Assembly: GCA_963931925.1 (NCBI GenBank)
Contig: OZ007574.1
Location: forward strand, 35,506,961 to 35,570,960
Direction of reading: 5' to 3'
DNA: 64,000 bases
DNA from: Onchidella celtica
Taxonomy: Eukaryota; Mollusca; Gastropoda; Systellommatophora; Onchidiidae
The number at the start of each line of letters is the position of its first letter. The first letter of the stretch is position 1. A model generated the notes under the pieces. It was not told the origin of the DNA, ran no database searches, and worked only from the letters and a program-made list of their open reading frames with translations. The position numbers and the translations under genes were made by a program. Shown here in pieces: positions 11,641-22,495 of the stretch.

Positions 11641-11915
11641 CTTTCTCTCTGTCTTTCCCTCTTCCCCCCCCCTCTCTCTCTCTCTCTCTTCTCTCGCTCT
11701 CTCTTTCTTTTCCCTCTCGCTCTCTCTGGCTTTTTCTTTCTTTCTCTCTTTCTTCTTTTCTCTGTCTCTCTCTTTCTGTCTCCCCCCCCTCTCTCTCTCC
11801 AACTGTCTTTCTCGTTCTCTTCCTTTCATTTTTCTCTATCTTTGTCTGTCTGCCTCTCAATCTCTCTTCCTCTCTCTCTCTCTCTTTCTTTCTCTCTCTC
11901 TCTCTCTCCATCTCC
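11641..11915. repeat. CT-rich simple repeat
   Basis: Pyrimidine tract of TCTC, CTTT and CCCCCC words. Both strands yield long but meaningless Ser/Leu or Arg/Glu frames. Confidence 0.95.
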
Positions 11916-12340
11916 GTTTTCTTAAATCAAACTGGAATCACCAAGTTGTTAAAAAAAATATATATATAATAATTATAAAAAGAAAGTAGTGTAAAGAACA
12001 AATATAAAAGAAAAACAACTACATGTATATACAAAATGTGCTCACGGAACCAAGAAACGCTATTCATCTTCCATAGAGAGAGGAAGAAAGTGCCAGCGAA
12101 TTAATGAATCGTGAAATGGGAGACATGAGTGGTGTATTTGTTAGGTTTGATGAGGACGCTCAACCGACCGCACAGCTGAAAGAAAAACTCAATCACGATT
12201 TAAAAAATTTTTTTTTTTTATAAAAAGCCGAATGAAACAATCAAAAGCTGGAGCTGAAGGCACTGTGTGCCGTGTGACAGGAAACTTCCGTTGCCTCTGA
12301 TTATGTCATCAGTCACACACTTAACTTGCACAATACATTA
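11916..12340. other. Non-coding AT-rich stretch
   Basis: Contains a short TA-rich patch (about 11957-11972) and A/T runs. No gene or element recognised. Confidence 0.4.
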
Positions 12341-12344
12341 TGCT

Positions 12345-12490
12345 CACACTACAGTGTTATAATAATATAATCAAAAATTGGCGAAAAGACAAAGTTGTAT
12401 GTAGCAAAACCACGCGTAAGAAATAATACCCAAAGGATACAATAAAACGCTTAGAAATAGGGAAGACGGAAAATACCGATTTTTCAGTTA
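12345..12490. repeat. Partial AAAGTTGTATGTAGCAAA-family repeat
   Basis: Contains AAAGTTGTATGTAGCAAAAC followed by GTAAGAAATAATACCCAAA and GATACAATAAAACGC. This order is shared with 13965-14120, 34590-34740 and 60795-61050. The last is palindromic and probably near complete. Confidence 0.55.
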
Positions 12491-12950
12491 AAACCTTTCT
12501 CAAGTAAAAAAAAAAAAACAAGGATCAGAATAAAAATTGGAAAATTGAACAGATAAAGCAATCGAACAATATAAAAAAGGTAGAATATGAAACATTTATA
12601 GAATATTAAAACAATACGTTTACTTATTCCCGGGTCCTGGCTTGTATTTCGGCAGAGAAGTATGTGTTATATACCAGAGAGTATGCATTTGTAGAGAGAA
12701 CTCACTTCTGGCAGGCTCACGCAACTAGGTCACGGCGGTAAACAGGGATGGAAAGGATCGTCTGCACCAAAGACAGTGTGCCCATCCATTTTCTGTGGTT
12801 TGTTCGAATTTTGAGCTTGACTGAAATTACTCCACGTGGAAATGCACAAAATGGTATTGTTTACCGCCGAGACTTACTTTCCGTGCTAATAGTAATTTCG
12901 CGAAGCCTCCCGCGCCTCCCAGTGCAGATCTACCAATAGTGATTTCTTTC

Positions 12951-13309
12951 CAATGCTGGATTTTCCATTAGGCTAGGTAGGTTAAAGCCTAAGGCCTCAA
13001 AATCTTGGGGGGGGGGGGGGGCTCGCCGCCTCAGGCCAATCTGCAGAATATTTTGTGACACGCGCAGCCCTTTCTTACATATGTTACAATGCAATGTAGT
13101 TTCTGAACAAATCGCTTATAATTTTCCTAGCTTATGTCCTTTCGAGAAGGAATTGCGAAGTGCGGAATTTTAAACACCAGACATCATCCTTGGCATTACT
13201 CAAATTAATCAAAACACTTCCATCTTCCTCCAGGCGTGAAGGTGGGGTTTTTGGAGGGGCCCTGCAGCTAGAATAGCCTGGGGCCGCTTTTCTTCTAAAT
13301 CCGGCCCTG
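12951..13309. mobile_element. hAT MITE with near-perfect 8-bp TSD
   Basis: Begins CAATGCTGGATTTTCC and ends AAATCCGGCCCTG. The flanks are TTTCTTTC (12943-12950) and TTTCTCTC (13310-13317), matching at 7 of 8 positions. Length is 359 bp with a long internal G run near 13007-13021. It has no coding frame and is non-autonomous. Confidence 0.75.
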
Positions 13310-13317
13310 TTTCTCTC

Positions 13318-13960
13318 TATACATACATACTCCCTTTATGTACATAAGTTCGAAGCGAATCTTTGTGCGAAAATAAACTGTACACACTACAAAGTGCCAG
13401 GCATTTACAGTATATAAAAAAGGTACGTACGAGACGTGCATTAACAGACAGGGCTTGATACTCTCATCACTTGTCACCCTTTTCTCAACTTTGGGTGGGT
13501 CTCTATCAAATTTCGGACTGAATACTTTGGGTCAATTACAAATTCAATTTAAAAAGTATTTCTTTCGGTAGATCTGTAAAGCGTCACTGGGATTTGTTCT
13601 GTTAGGGGTGCTGGGGTTAGCTGGCTCCATTTTCCCAAGCTAATTACGCACTGCCTAGTGGAGTTAGTAGACCTTGTACCATGTGTAAAGTTAGGAACCC
13701 TTTTTCCACATGCATGTAAACTTACGCAAAGTTCATGCATACCGGGCAGCGTTTGGCACCGACGTGTGAAGCCTACAAAAAGCGAGTAACCAGCTACGCA
13801 CAGTTCATGCAGACGGCCACAGATATCTCATGTAAAAAAAGTTAAGGGTGCAATATACCGTAGCTGTTTTCGAACTGAGAAGTAATAAAACCCAACTTCA
13901 AGCTGTCGTAACTTAACACACACAGCTGATAAATCTTGTTGTCAACCAAGTGAAGTGCAC
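13318..13960. other. Non-coding stretch
   Basis: No domain-bearing frame and no element ends recognised. Confidence 0.4.
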
Positions 13961-13964
13961 ACAT

Positions 13965-14120
13965 TTTGTTAGAATATTGTACAAAAACCACAGAAAATCT
14001 GAAGGGTTGCAGCAAGGCTTGAAACAAATTCAAAATGTGGCAAAGAGAAACAGTTGTATGTAGCAAAGCCTCTCGTAAGAAATAGTACAGAAACAATTCA
14101 GTTGAACGCAAATGAAAAGG
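13965..14120. repeat. Partial AAAGTTGTATGTAGCAAA-family repeat
   Basis: Contains CAGCAAGGCTTGAAACAAAT, TTGTATGTAGCAAAGCCTC and AAGAAATAGTACAGAAACAA in family order. Only one arm of the palindrome is present. Confidence 0.55.
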
Positions 14121-14124
14121 GAAA

Positions 14125-15441
14125 CAAATTAAGTTTTCGATCGATTGATCTTATCAGGAAAAGTGTAACAGGATGGAAAGTTGAAGCAATAAAACAAATC
14201 CAAATGTGGACTCGCAGCTAAATACTCGTATTGGTTTAACATTCTAAATGCGTTTTTATTTGATCAATTGTTTTATTGGGAACTTTGTACTCAGTTACAT
14301 TGGTAAAAACAGTACACGGGCCTTGTCAGAATGATGTTAATCTGTACTGGACTGTATTATTCGTATTTAATCTCTGGTATGTACAAGAGGGTGGGGTCAG
14401 CTAAACCTTGCAATGACAGAGGATTAGAGAACAGCGATTAACGCGTGGACATCAATGACGCGTATTGATTGCAAACATTGCAATTAATAGTCAAAAGCTA
14501 AATGTGGCTTAAACGCTGCAGTGCAAGTGTTTTGAACCAGGCAAGGCTTATGAATGACGAACTATGTAAACAGACTGTGAACCTTGGTACTGAATTGTCC
14601 TTGGCGCTGGTGAGATTAGGAATTAGGAAAACGCAAAGTGGGTACAGAGTGCCGTCGTTTGTATGTACAGGTGTTAACCTCGCGGTTTGTAGTACAGGAA
14701 CTTTGTTAAAACATTTGTGGTACTGAAATCATCTGGACAGATTCAGTCGTAGCAAACAAAGGACAGGAGAGGTGTCATGACGTAATATTTCCATCTAGCC
14801 ACGCCTTGGATGCTTGCGGGAAATTACACATATTTTGCAATCTTTGTTTCTATGGAATTACATTGAAATCTTGTAATAAGACGGAGTATAGAGCTAAAGT
14901 GGGGTTCATGACCGGAGTGAAGTTTGCCATGTGCATCCGCGTGTTTGAACTGTGTTTGTCAGTGAAATTTCCTATTCACAGGATTATTTGACTGGAGATT
15001 TCGAAACCTACAGTGCTTAAAATAGAAGTGCACTCTGGAATGACAGCTTAGTGCTCTGAAAACTCGTAGTTTTTTTTCACATCTGGAAGCTTAGTTTTTT
15101 TTCCTGCTCCTTTTCGATGGTGCTGCGATGTTGGTTAGTACTTTGCTGTTTTCTGACAGTACATAATAGTGTAGTTAAAATAACTGACTTTGCCTTTCTT
15201 TACCAGGGTGATCTCTTTGTTATTGTTAATACAGTAATTTTTCGTTACCTTCTTGTTGTCTGCTCGCTTATGAGACTGCAGACCTGGAAGTTATATCATC
15301 GGTGTATTTTTTTCTCATATTACTACATGTTGGTGGCCATTTGGATTTTGAAATAAAAGTGTGTAAAATTTGGATATAAACTCATATCTTTTAAAGAAGA
15401 TTAGTCTAGATAAAGTCAGGCAAACGTTTGGCCGGTGGCGG
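14125..15441. other. Non-coding stretch
   Basis: Several frames of 60-80 codons (for example near 14502-14726 and 15117-15356) lack motifs, splice-bordered structure or coding-like composition. No element was defined. Confidence 0.4.
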
Positions 15442-15641
15442 ACTGAGTCAAGTCAGTTTTGTCCTCGGTCTCAGTGTGAGATGTGAACTGTGCAGTTAAA
15501 GTGGACCTCGCTCATTGTGGCCAGACTGAAAATATTCTGTCGCTCTTGTCCGGGCGGGTCAAATTTGTCTTGAGTCAGCCCGCACACGGGGAGACTTTGC
15601 GCGCTGAGCCAAAACAGGTGCGAAACAGGCTTGACTTGGTA
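15442..15641. mobile_element. ACTGAGTCAAG-type palindromic MITE
   Basis: Left arm ACTGAGTCAAGTCAGTTTTG; right arm GCGAAACAGGCTTGACTTGG. The core has GTGGACCTCGCTCATT and CAAATTTGTCTTGAGTCAG. It abuts the fold-back element starting near 15669. Confidence 0.65.
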
Positions 15642-15668
15642 TGTTACCAGCTTTGGGAGTAAACAAGA

Positions 15669-15913
15669 CCAAGGCTGGCGTAGGCTCCACACTTGTGGCT
15701 CACCACCTAATTATTATGCATCACACTATAACACTACTAACTAACTGCCCACGCCTTCACACTGGTGGCTCATCACTTAATTATTATGCATCACACTAAA
15801 ACACTACTCACCACCCATACCACGGCGGTGTGGGCACTTAGTAGTGTTACAGTGTGATGCATAATAATTAGCTAGTGAGCCACCAGTGTGAGGACTACGA
15901 CAGCCTTGGGCTG
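15669..15913. mobile_element. Fold-back element with about 70-bp inverted arms
   Basis: The left arm carries CCAAGGCTGGCGTAGGC, TGGCTCACCACCTAATTATT and ATGCATCACACTATAACACT. The right arm carries the inverse: AGTAGTGTTACAGTGTGATG, CATAATAATTAGCTAGTGAG and ACGACAGCCTTGG. A second direct copy of the TGGCTCA...TAATTATTATGC block sits between the arms. A truncated relative occurs at 33755-33842. Confidence 0.75.
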
Positions 15914-15960
15914 GCTTACCTCTTAATCCACAGTTGTTGTTGTTTTCTGTTTTGTTGTAG

Positions 15961-16012
15961 CCAAAGATCTTAAAATAGTATTCACCGGTTAATACTATTT
16001 TAAGATCTTTGG
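15961..16012. repeat. Perfect 22-bp inverted repeat, 8-nt loop
   Basis: Bases 15961-15982 and 15991-16012 are exact inverse complements, separated by CACCGGTT. The 6-bp word TTGTAG flanks both sides (15955-15960 and 16013-16018). It is too short to be a normal MITE. It could be a tiny fold-back insertion or a replication template-switch product. Confidence 0.9.
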
Positions 16013-16349
16013 TTGTAGCATTTTACATTTCATCAACAGGAAAGCAGGGGCGCCTCTTTGTGATGTTGATTCGTGTTTGCAGTTAAAACGAGCAAAGCGT
16101 CCAACACACAAAAAGTTAAATACACATTTACATGATATCCACACGGAGTCTTTTGTTCAGGCATGAAAAGTGATGTATAAAAATGGACAAATTCAATTAA
16201 ATGTAGAAATACTCGGGCCCTGTGTGCGCTGCAACAAATTGTTCGAGATTGGAAAGTCACGGAGACATTTCATGGTTTGATTCGTCATTATGTAAACCTG
16301 AACTTTTCAGCGAGTCCATAGATCTGAGCTATAACTGTAGCATGCATGC

Positions 16350-16430
16350 TTTGATGATGATAATGGAGAATATTTACATAGCGCCACTCTCCACAAAATG
16401 AACCCAAAGCTCTTTACAGTGAAACATAAA
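16350..16430 (-). mobile_element. Truncated LINE 3' end (reverse orientation)
   Basis: ATGATAATGGAGAATATTTA followed by CATAGCGCCACTCTCC and AAAGCTCTTTACA is the diverged inverse complement of the LINE tail at about 47190-47262, with its AAGCGCCTTGAGCC, GCGCTGTATAAATG and ATT-rich tail. It is a severely 5'-truncated copy followed directly by CA and CT microsatellite. Confidence 0.5.
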
Positions 16431-16434
16431 CAGC

Positions 16435-16488
16435 ACACACACGCACGCGAATACACACACACACTGTGTGTGTCTGTCGGTCTATGTG

Positions 16489-16519
<31 letters not shown>

Positions 16520-16600
16520 GTCTGTCTGTCTCTCTTTCTCTCGTCTGTTTGTCTGTCTTTCAATCCGTCTGTCTCTCTGTCTCTGTCTCTTTCTTACAGA
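16435..16600. repeat. CA then CT/CTGT microsatellite
   Basis: ACACAC words give way to TGTCTG and TCTC words. Translated frames are repeat artefacts. Confidence 0.9.
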
Positions 16601-16810
16601 TAAACTTTCATATTGTACAAAACATAACAGACGCAGCTTTGAACTAGTGAGACTGACTTGTTTCGGCGTCCATGCCTATTATTGCAATTTAAATGAATTA
16701 AAAATATTTGGCTGAGACAAAATGGTTAAGAAGTTCATGCCAAATTTAGATACACGGATTTGCAAATGCACGAAGCCTTGGGGACAAGGGGGAAGAGGGG
16801 GGGGGGGAAA

Positions 16811-17004
16811 CATACTGAGCCCGGAACATCGCTTCTAATTGCTGCCAGCAAAATGTACACCCAAGAAATAATGGCAGAAGCTGACTGTGTCTGACAGGGC
16901 TTAGTATGATAGAGTCTTACCGGATTCACTAAGATAATAATTATAAAGTGTACACTTCTTGTCTGCCAGTAGCTGATTGTGCCTATTCTGGGCTTAGTAT
17001 GATA
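16811..17004. mobile_element. TATCATACTAAGCCC-type MITE with doubled right end
   Basis: A left end (CATACTGAGCCCGG) is followed by two right ends, each GGGCTTAGTATGATA, at 16897-16911 and 16990-17004. The second is preceded by its own GCTGATTGTGCCTATTCTG arm. This suggests a copy with a duplicated or recombined right half. Confidence 0.6.
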
Positions 17005-17842
17005 CCTGTCCTGAAAATACTGAGTGCATTAATTTATTTCCGCTGGGACTATAGTCGTTTGGAAAACACATTCGATGTGAAATAAAAAAGAAAAGGTTTA
17101 ATTTTTCCCACAAGGAAGAATGCCAGTGGATTAAGGCATCTGGGGCATGATGTATAATTATTATCACTAGTCACCCTAAACAAAAGCACCTTGTAAGAAA
17201 GATGTGAAACTCAGAGAGTGGAGAAACGAAATGCCCGATCATATTTTTCGATTCCGATCGACGAAAATGTGTTGCTCTTTAACTGCTCACATAGAAATAA
17301 TAATAATAATAAAACGTGAATAAACAATATTAAAGACTTAACTTTGTCCAAAATGGACGTGTTCACGTAAATCACTGTCAAAAATTGCACCAGTACATAA
17401 AAGTCTCCTAATTTTTGGTCGCGGAGACACGAAGTTTAGGTGCGTACACTTTCACTCTCTAGTTCCAATATAGTATACTACAGTAAGATATGATGACAAG
17501 GAAGACAATGATTGTACTAATTGAGACCGGTGACAAATAGTTATTTATTACATTCCCTTTCGATTTTACAGGGGAAAAGTTCCCCGCCGCAAAGAAATAT
17601 ATTACCGTAATTTGAAGGATATTATTATTGTGTTTCAAACTGAGTCATTGTTTCTACCAGAGCTAGAGCGGCCTTGTTTTTGTTTTGTGAAGATCGAATA
17701 ATGAAAAACATAATACAGTTAATTACTTAGCCCGGTCAATGTCTTGAAGACCAATGGAGGTTAATGAGTGTCCACGCTGACGTCTTGATTTTGTCATTGT
17801 TTGTACGAATGTCGATGACCTGGGCTAGATGACTGTCTAGTT
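17005..17842. other. Non-coding AT-rich stretch
   Basis: Short ATA repeats near 17300. No gene or bounded element seen. Confidence 0.4.
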
Positions 17843-18770
17843 CAGAGGTTCCCATATCTTTCATACAACAGGGCCCCATGACTTCACTGCTCGCAAAGGA
17901 TTGCCATATTTTTTTAACACAAAAGGAGCCCATAACTTCACAGTTGGCAAAGGACTGCCATATTTTTTAATACAGTAACAGCCCATAACTTCACTTTTCG
18001 CAAAAAAGAACAGCCATATATTTAACATATTAATATCGGCCCATAATGGGACTGCCCACAGTTTACCATATTTTTAACTCAGTAGCGGCCCATAATTTCA
18101 CTGATCGCAAGAAAACTGCCATATCTTTAACACAATAGGGGCCCATGACTTCACTGTTAGCAAGGGACTGTCATATTTTAAGCACAATAGGAGCCCATAA
18201 CTTCACTCTTTACGGCCATATTTTCAAGGCGATAAGGGCCTGTAACTTCACTGCTTGCGGCTATATTTTCAAGACAAAGGGGGGTGGAGGGCACAACTTC
18301 ACTGTTTGCGACCATATTTTTAAGACAGTAGGGGCCAATAACTTCACTGTTGGCGACCATATTTTTTAAGACAGTAGGGGACAGTAACTTCACTGTATGC
18401 GACCACATTTTTAAGATAGTAGGGGCCCCATAACTTCACTGTTTGCGACCATATTTTTTGAGACAGTAGGGGCTCCATAACTTCACTGTTGGCGACCATA
18501 TTTTTGAGACAGTAAGGGCCAATAACATCACTGTTTGCGACCATATTTTTAAGACAGTAGGGGTCCCATAACTTCACTGTTTGCGACCATATTTTAAGAC
18601 AGTAGGGGCCCCATAACTTCACTGTTTGCGACCATATTTTTGAGACAGTAGGGGCCAATAACTTTCCTGTTCGCAAAGGACTGCCATATTTTTTAACACA
18701 AGAACGGCCCATAACTTCACTGTTCGCGACCATATTCTTAAGACAATAGGGGCCCATGACTTCACTGTTC
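17843..18770. repeat. About 46-bp minisatellite, roughly 20 units
   Basis: Unit words GGCCCATAACTTCACTG, TTTGCGACCATATTTTT and AAGACAGTAGGGG recur every 45-47 bp. Left units are more diverged than those at 18290-18660. The left edge CAGAGGTTCCCATATCTTTC resembles a hAT terminal sequence, but no matching right end was identified. The Tyr/Cys-rich frames across it are repeat translations. Confidence 0.85.
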
Positions 18771-19374
18771 TGCGAGCAGTGCCAAAGGGACTGCCAGTCC
18801 CGGGTAGAACTCTTCAGACACAAGAAACCCTGCTCCAGAACCACAGTGGACAACCTTGAGTTCTAATCCAATGGTCCCGCGGGACTTAGTGATGTTGATA
18901 CAGTGCGTTTAATATTTGAAACATGTCACCCCTTGTCCAGCTTCTCATTTTTCCTACTGTCTAAGTTCCAGGAAATAATGTTTCGTGGTAAATATTTATA
19001 GCTTGCCATTCATCTGGTTAGCTTAAATCAGTCAGTGTTGCATATTTCAAAAGTTTTTGGGTGATGGAGTCTTTGTCCGGGCACAACAAAATTAAGATCG
19101 TCGGAGTAGATCCCCCCTGAGAGCCATCTACCAGTGCGATTTGGTTATTTATTTATTTGTTATTTATTGATTAGATCGCAATGTAAATGTGATTTTTTTG
19201 TTTCAACCTTTGAGACCTAGTTAAGGGGAAACAAAAACCTGGGCAGTCTGTTCCCTCCCCCCCCCCTCCCCGGGAAAAAACAAAACTAAATCACCATATA
19301 CGCCCCCTCTCCCCCACCCCCACCCCCACCCCAAAAACGGCCGTTAAGCCATAGTGTTTAATGGTCAATGTACG
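18771..19374. other. Non-coding stretch
   Basis: Contains short ATTT and C-rich runs (19251-19330). No gene recognised. Confidence 0.4.
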
Positions 19375-19782
19375 CAGTGGCGTGCAGGGGTTTGGTGATG
19401 CCGCCAAATGCTCCGCTCCGGGGCTGACTCCTTGATTGTACGCCTCAAGTCTCAAGCATAGGGCCTGGACACTTTTTGATTTGACGCCCCCCTGAAATGG
19501 ATGTCCAAGGCCGCCCCCCCCCCCCTGACCCCTTTCTGCATTTTAAATTTTTTTTTTTTACGCCCTAAGACTCAAGTACAGGGCCTGGACATTCTTTGTC
19601 TGAATGCCCCCCCCCCCCCGCCCCCGAAATGGATACCCAGGGCCGTCGCCCCTCTGCCCCCTTTCTGCAGTTTTATTTTTTGTTCACGCCCCAAGACTCA
19701 TGCATAGGGCCTGGACACTCTTTGATTGGATGCCCAGGGCTGTCGATCCCTCTGCCCCCCCCCCCCTCTCTGCACGCCACTG
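19375..19782. mobile_element. hAT-like MITE with internal triplication
   Basis: Begins CAGTGGCGTGCAGGG and ends TCTCTGCACGCCACTG, inverse complements over about 13 bp. Inside, a roughly 125-bp unit (CAAGACTCA, AGGGCCTGGACA, a C run, CTCTGCCCC...CTGCA) occurs three times. The compact relative at 2208-2357 has one unit. Confidence 0.65.
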
Positions 19783-20156
19783 AGTACACAACCTCTCTCC
19801 CTTTTCCTCCAGTTGTCTCTATTGTCTTCGGGAAAACAAAAAGATTTTTTTTTTTTAAAGAGTTGTCGCTTGAAACATTTTGATCTTTTGTCTAAAAATA
19901 AAACTGTGTCGACTTTGATCTCTGAGTACCTTGCGTGACTCTATAAGTTTGATCTTCTTGCTGAGAGACAAGACGAGTGATTGCCAACGCGTGCAGCAGA
20001 AATAGTGTCGGGATTTTCAAGTATTTCTAGAAACACAGTGTCGAAATATCGAATTCAACTGTCTTCTCCGCCACACGCTTTAAGTTTTGTGTTCGAATGC
20101 AGTGTCCTTGCACTCAGAATAGGTGTGACTGGACACTTTATCTAATACATCGGTCA

Positions 20157-20440
20157 TTTCTTCCTTTCTTTCTGTCTTTCTGTCTTTCTTTCTTCTTTCC
20201 TTCCTTCCTTCGTTTCCTTTCGTTCTTTCTTCTTCCTTCCTTCCTCCCCTCCTTCTTCTCTTCCTTCCCGTCTTTCTTTCTTTCTTTCTCTCTTTCGTTC
20301 TTTCTCTCTTTCGTTCTTTCTCTCTTTCTCCTTTCCTTTCTTCCTCTCTTTCATTCATTTCTTTCTTTCTCCTTTCTTTCTCCTTTCCTTCCTTCTTCCT
20401 TCCTTCTTTCTGTTCTTTCTTTCTTTCCCCCTTCCCACCT
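20157..20440. repeat. CTTT/CCTT polypyrimidine tract
   Basis: Long TTTC and TTCC repeats. Frames on both strands here are repeat artefacts. Confidence 0.95.
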
Positions 20441-21137
20441 GCTGGTCTGTTTGTTTCATTTCAATTTTAACATTCTTCACTTAAAACAAAATGATAAATT
20501 GGACACTGGTGATACCACTGGAACATGTAGACAGCGTAGGTATTTCTTTGATCTAAGTTATGACATTCACTTATAACAATCTCTTAATTTTTCAGGTCTT
20601 GACTTTGCGGCGAGGATTTTTTTTATGTCGGACGAAAGATGTGTACAGACACCGTGGAATGTTGGAAGAGATATGAGGATGCACAGTTTTTGTTTCAAGC
20701 TCGTCATTAGTAGGTACAGAGATTGGCTTTTGGATCATGCAACCTGTCTTCTAGACTCGGGAAAACCTGCATTCGCAAGACGCGAATACTGACAGGCGTT
20801 TTTTTCAAAATAAGAAAAGACAGTGATTATCTGCATTCCTGACTTCTCCAGTCTGTCTGGTGTCGTTAAAAATACTGACGAGGATTTCAACACTTAAAAA
20901 AGTTAAAATGTATTTCATATAATACATGCCAATTGCAACTATTGACAAGAGTTGTGAAGGAGAAGAAGGGAAAAAATGTATTCATTTATATTTCATGGCG
21001 TCGCCTCATTCAGCTGGTTGCGGATCGTTAAGACCACAAGCTGGGATTTCAGAATATAGGAGAGTAAAAGAGACTTTCGTGACCATCTGGATATCTTGGG
21101 GGACTGTCTGGAGGTCTGTGGACGCAGCGAGGATCTG
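20441..21137 (+). other. Upstream flank of the flavoprotein exon
   Basis: Sequence before the first recognised exon. In the exon 1 frame there is a stop codon at 21057-21059, so coding cannot extend upstream of that point without splicing. TTTCAG ends at 21052 and a weaker AG at 21058-21059 could be acceptors for an unseen 5' exon. No promoter motif could be assigned. Confidence 0.4.
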
Positions 21138-21438
21138 ATGAATCACTGCTCTGTGGGGAACTTCAGCTACAGAACGGCAAACACGGCGATATCACGGGAT
21201 TTAGAAATCTTGAACAGCTCTATTGTGAAAGGTGTCGCTACACCTGTGGATCTGACGCTACCAATGAGCGCGGTCACCATGATCACCTGTGACCTACAGA
21301 CCGTGCGCACCGCCCAGTCGTCCATGGTCATCCAGAATCTGGTGGTGACTTTTCTAGTGCTGTCCATGTTTGTGGTGACCAAGTCCTACTACAACCACAT
21401 GAGGAGGCAGCTGGCCAAGTGTACAGTCTTTGTTGTAG
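21138..21438 (+). CDS. Exon 1 (N-terminal) of FAD-dependent oxidoreductase
   Basis: Encodes about 100 residues ending in KCTVFVV plus the first base of a Gly codon, followed by donor G|GTAAGT at 21439. The first in-frame ATG is at 21138; ATGs at 21264, 21279 (ACCATGA context) and 21324 are alternatives, and GC-rich coding-like sequence begins near 21230. Numbered from 21138, residues 63-81 form a hydrophobic, probably membrane-spanning segment. It is followed by a basic stretch (YNHMRRQLAK) and then the first Rossmann beta strand (CTVFVV). Two N-X-S sequons (about residues 8 and 26) lie before the hydrophobic segment. This suggests a signal-anchor protein with a cytosolic flavin domain; that topology is inference. 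A 5' exon may be missing. Confidence 0.75.
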
Positions 21439-22379
21439 GTAAGTCACTGAAAGCATGATCGTTTGCATTTCATCTGCGTGAAAGTTGGCCGCAAGAACAT
21501 TATCGTTACTGCTCTACGATAATGGCATATGTCAGAGTTTTGCCAAAGGGCAGCTGACGTTCATTGCATTCCTGAGCACGAAGGCTATCAAATAATACTA
21601 TGGACAAAGAAATGTGACAATCGGATATTGTAATCCAATAGAATCAGAATGGCATAGGACATCAAATGACAGGAAATGAAACTGTTTTTTCTTAACATCT
21701 CAAAAGTGTCAAAAATGACTTACGCCATTAAGGTAGAGCAGTGACGATGTTGAGATTTACGTATGTGTTGACGTTTAGACATTTACAACGTGTGTAATTG
21801 TTGATGCGAGCTTTCTATGACCCTGAACATCTTCTTATGTATGTGTGTGTATGTGTTTGTTTCAGTAAGTTATGATGTTTAGATTCTTTGTAGGTGTAAG
21901 CCTTTAACTTCTTCTTGCGAACTTGTGGTATGTGTGTGTGTTTGTGTGTATGCTTTTAATCTATCACTTGCACTTGCCGACATACCAGCAATTTTGATAG
22001 AATATTTATCTTCCAGACTGCCTTACTTTTATCTGTTTGTCCAGAGTTTGCAAAAATCGCAAATTTTGCTACTGGTGTCTGTCTCTGAGGGAGTTCCTTG
22101 TCTGCTGAAGAATTTTTGAGATTTGTCATTTTAAAGGATAATCAGTGCGTACGAAAAAATATTTGAACGTTGATATCAATAATTTAATTCTATACTTTGA
22201 AATTCATGAGCTTGTATATTTATACTCCTTTTAAGAGGTTTGCTGTCTTAGGCATTTGCACTTCAAATTTATGAGCTGTCAGTATCTACACCTTTTATCT
22301 CATTTTCCTTTGAGCATTAGAGCTTTGCAAAATGGTAATAGACCATGTCGGTCTCTCCCCACTGTGCTTCCCCCTCCAG
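21439..22379 (+). other. Intron 1 of flavoprotein gene (941 bp)
   Basis: Bounded by GTAAGT and the pyrimidine-rich acceptor CCCCCTCCAG. Phase 1: a Gly codon is split one base to two. Contains TGTGTG-rich patches near 21840-21950 and no recognised element. Confidence 0.85.
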
Positions 22380-22495
22380 GTGCAGGACCCACGGGTCTAA
22401 CGGCCGCTCTGCTGGCATCCCAGAACCCCCACGTCACCCAGGTCATTGTGTACGAGGAAATGACCAAAGCTGCCCTCATTGCCAAGGCTCATCAG
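22380..22495 (+). CDS. Exon 2: FAD-binding Rossmann motif
   Basis: Completes the split Gly codon and continues AGPTGLTAALLASQ, giving VVGAGPTGL, the GxGxxG dinucleotide-binding signature that contacts the FAD ADP moiety. After the alpha helix, the second beta strand QVIVYEE ends in the acidic residue that usually binds the adenosine ribose. The exon is 116 bp, starts after CCTCCAG and ends at CAG|GTGAGT in phase 0. Family knowledge places this motif at the start of class A flavoprotein monooxygenases and MICAL-like enzymes. The exact subfamily and substrate cannot be told from this part. Confidence 0.9.

Noticed and set aside
20926-21138. 70-codon frame just upstream of exon 1 as the true N-terminus
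   Set aside because: It is in a different frame from the flavoprotein exon and ends at the TGA overlapping ATG 21138; no splice arrangement clearly joins it.
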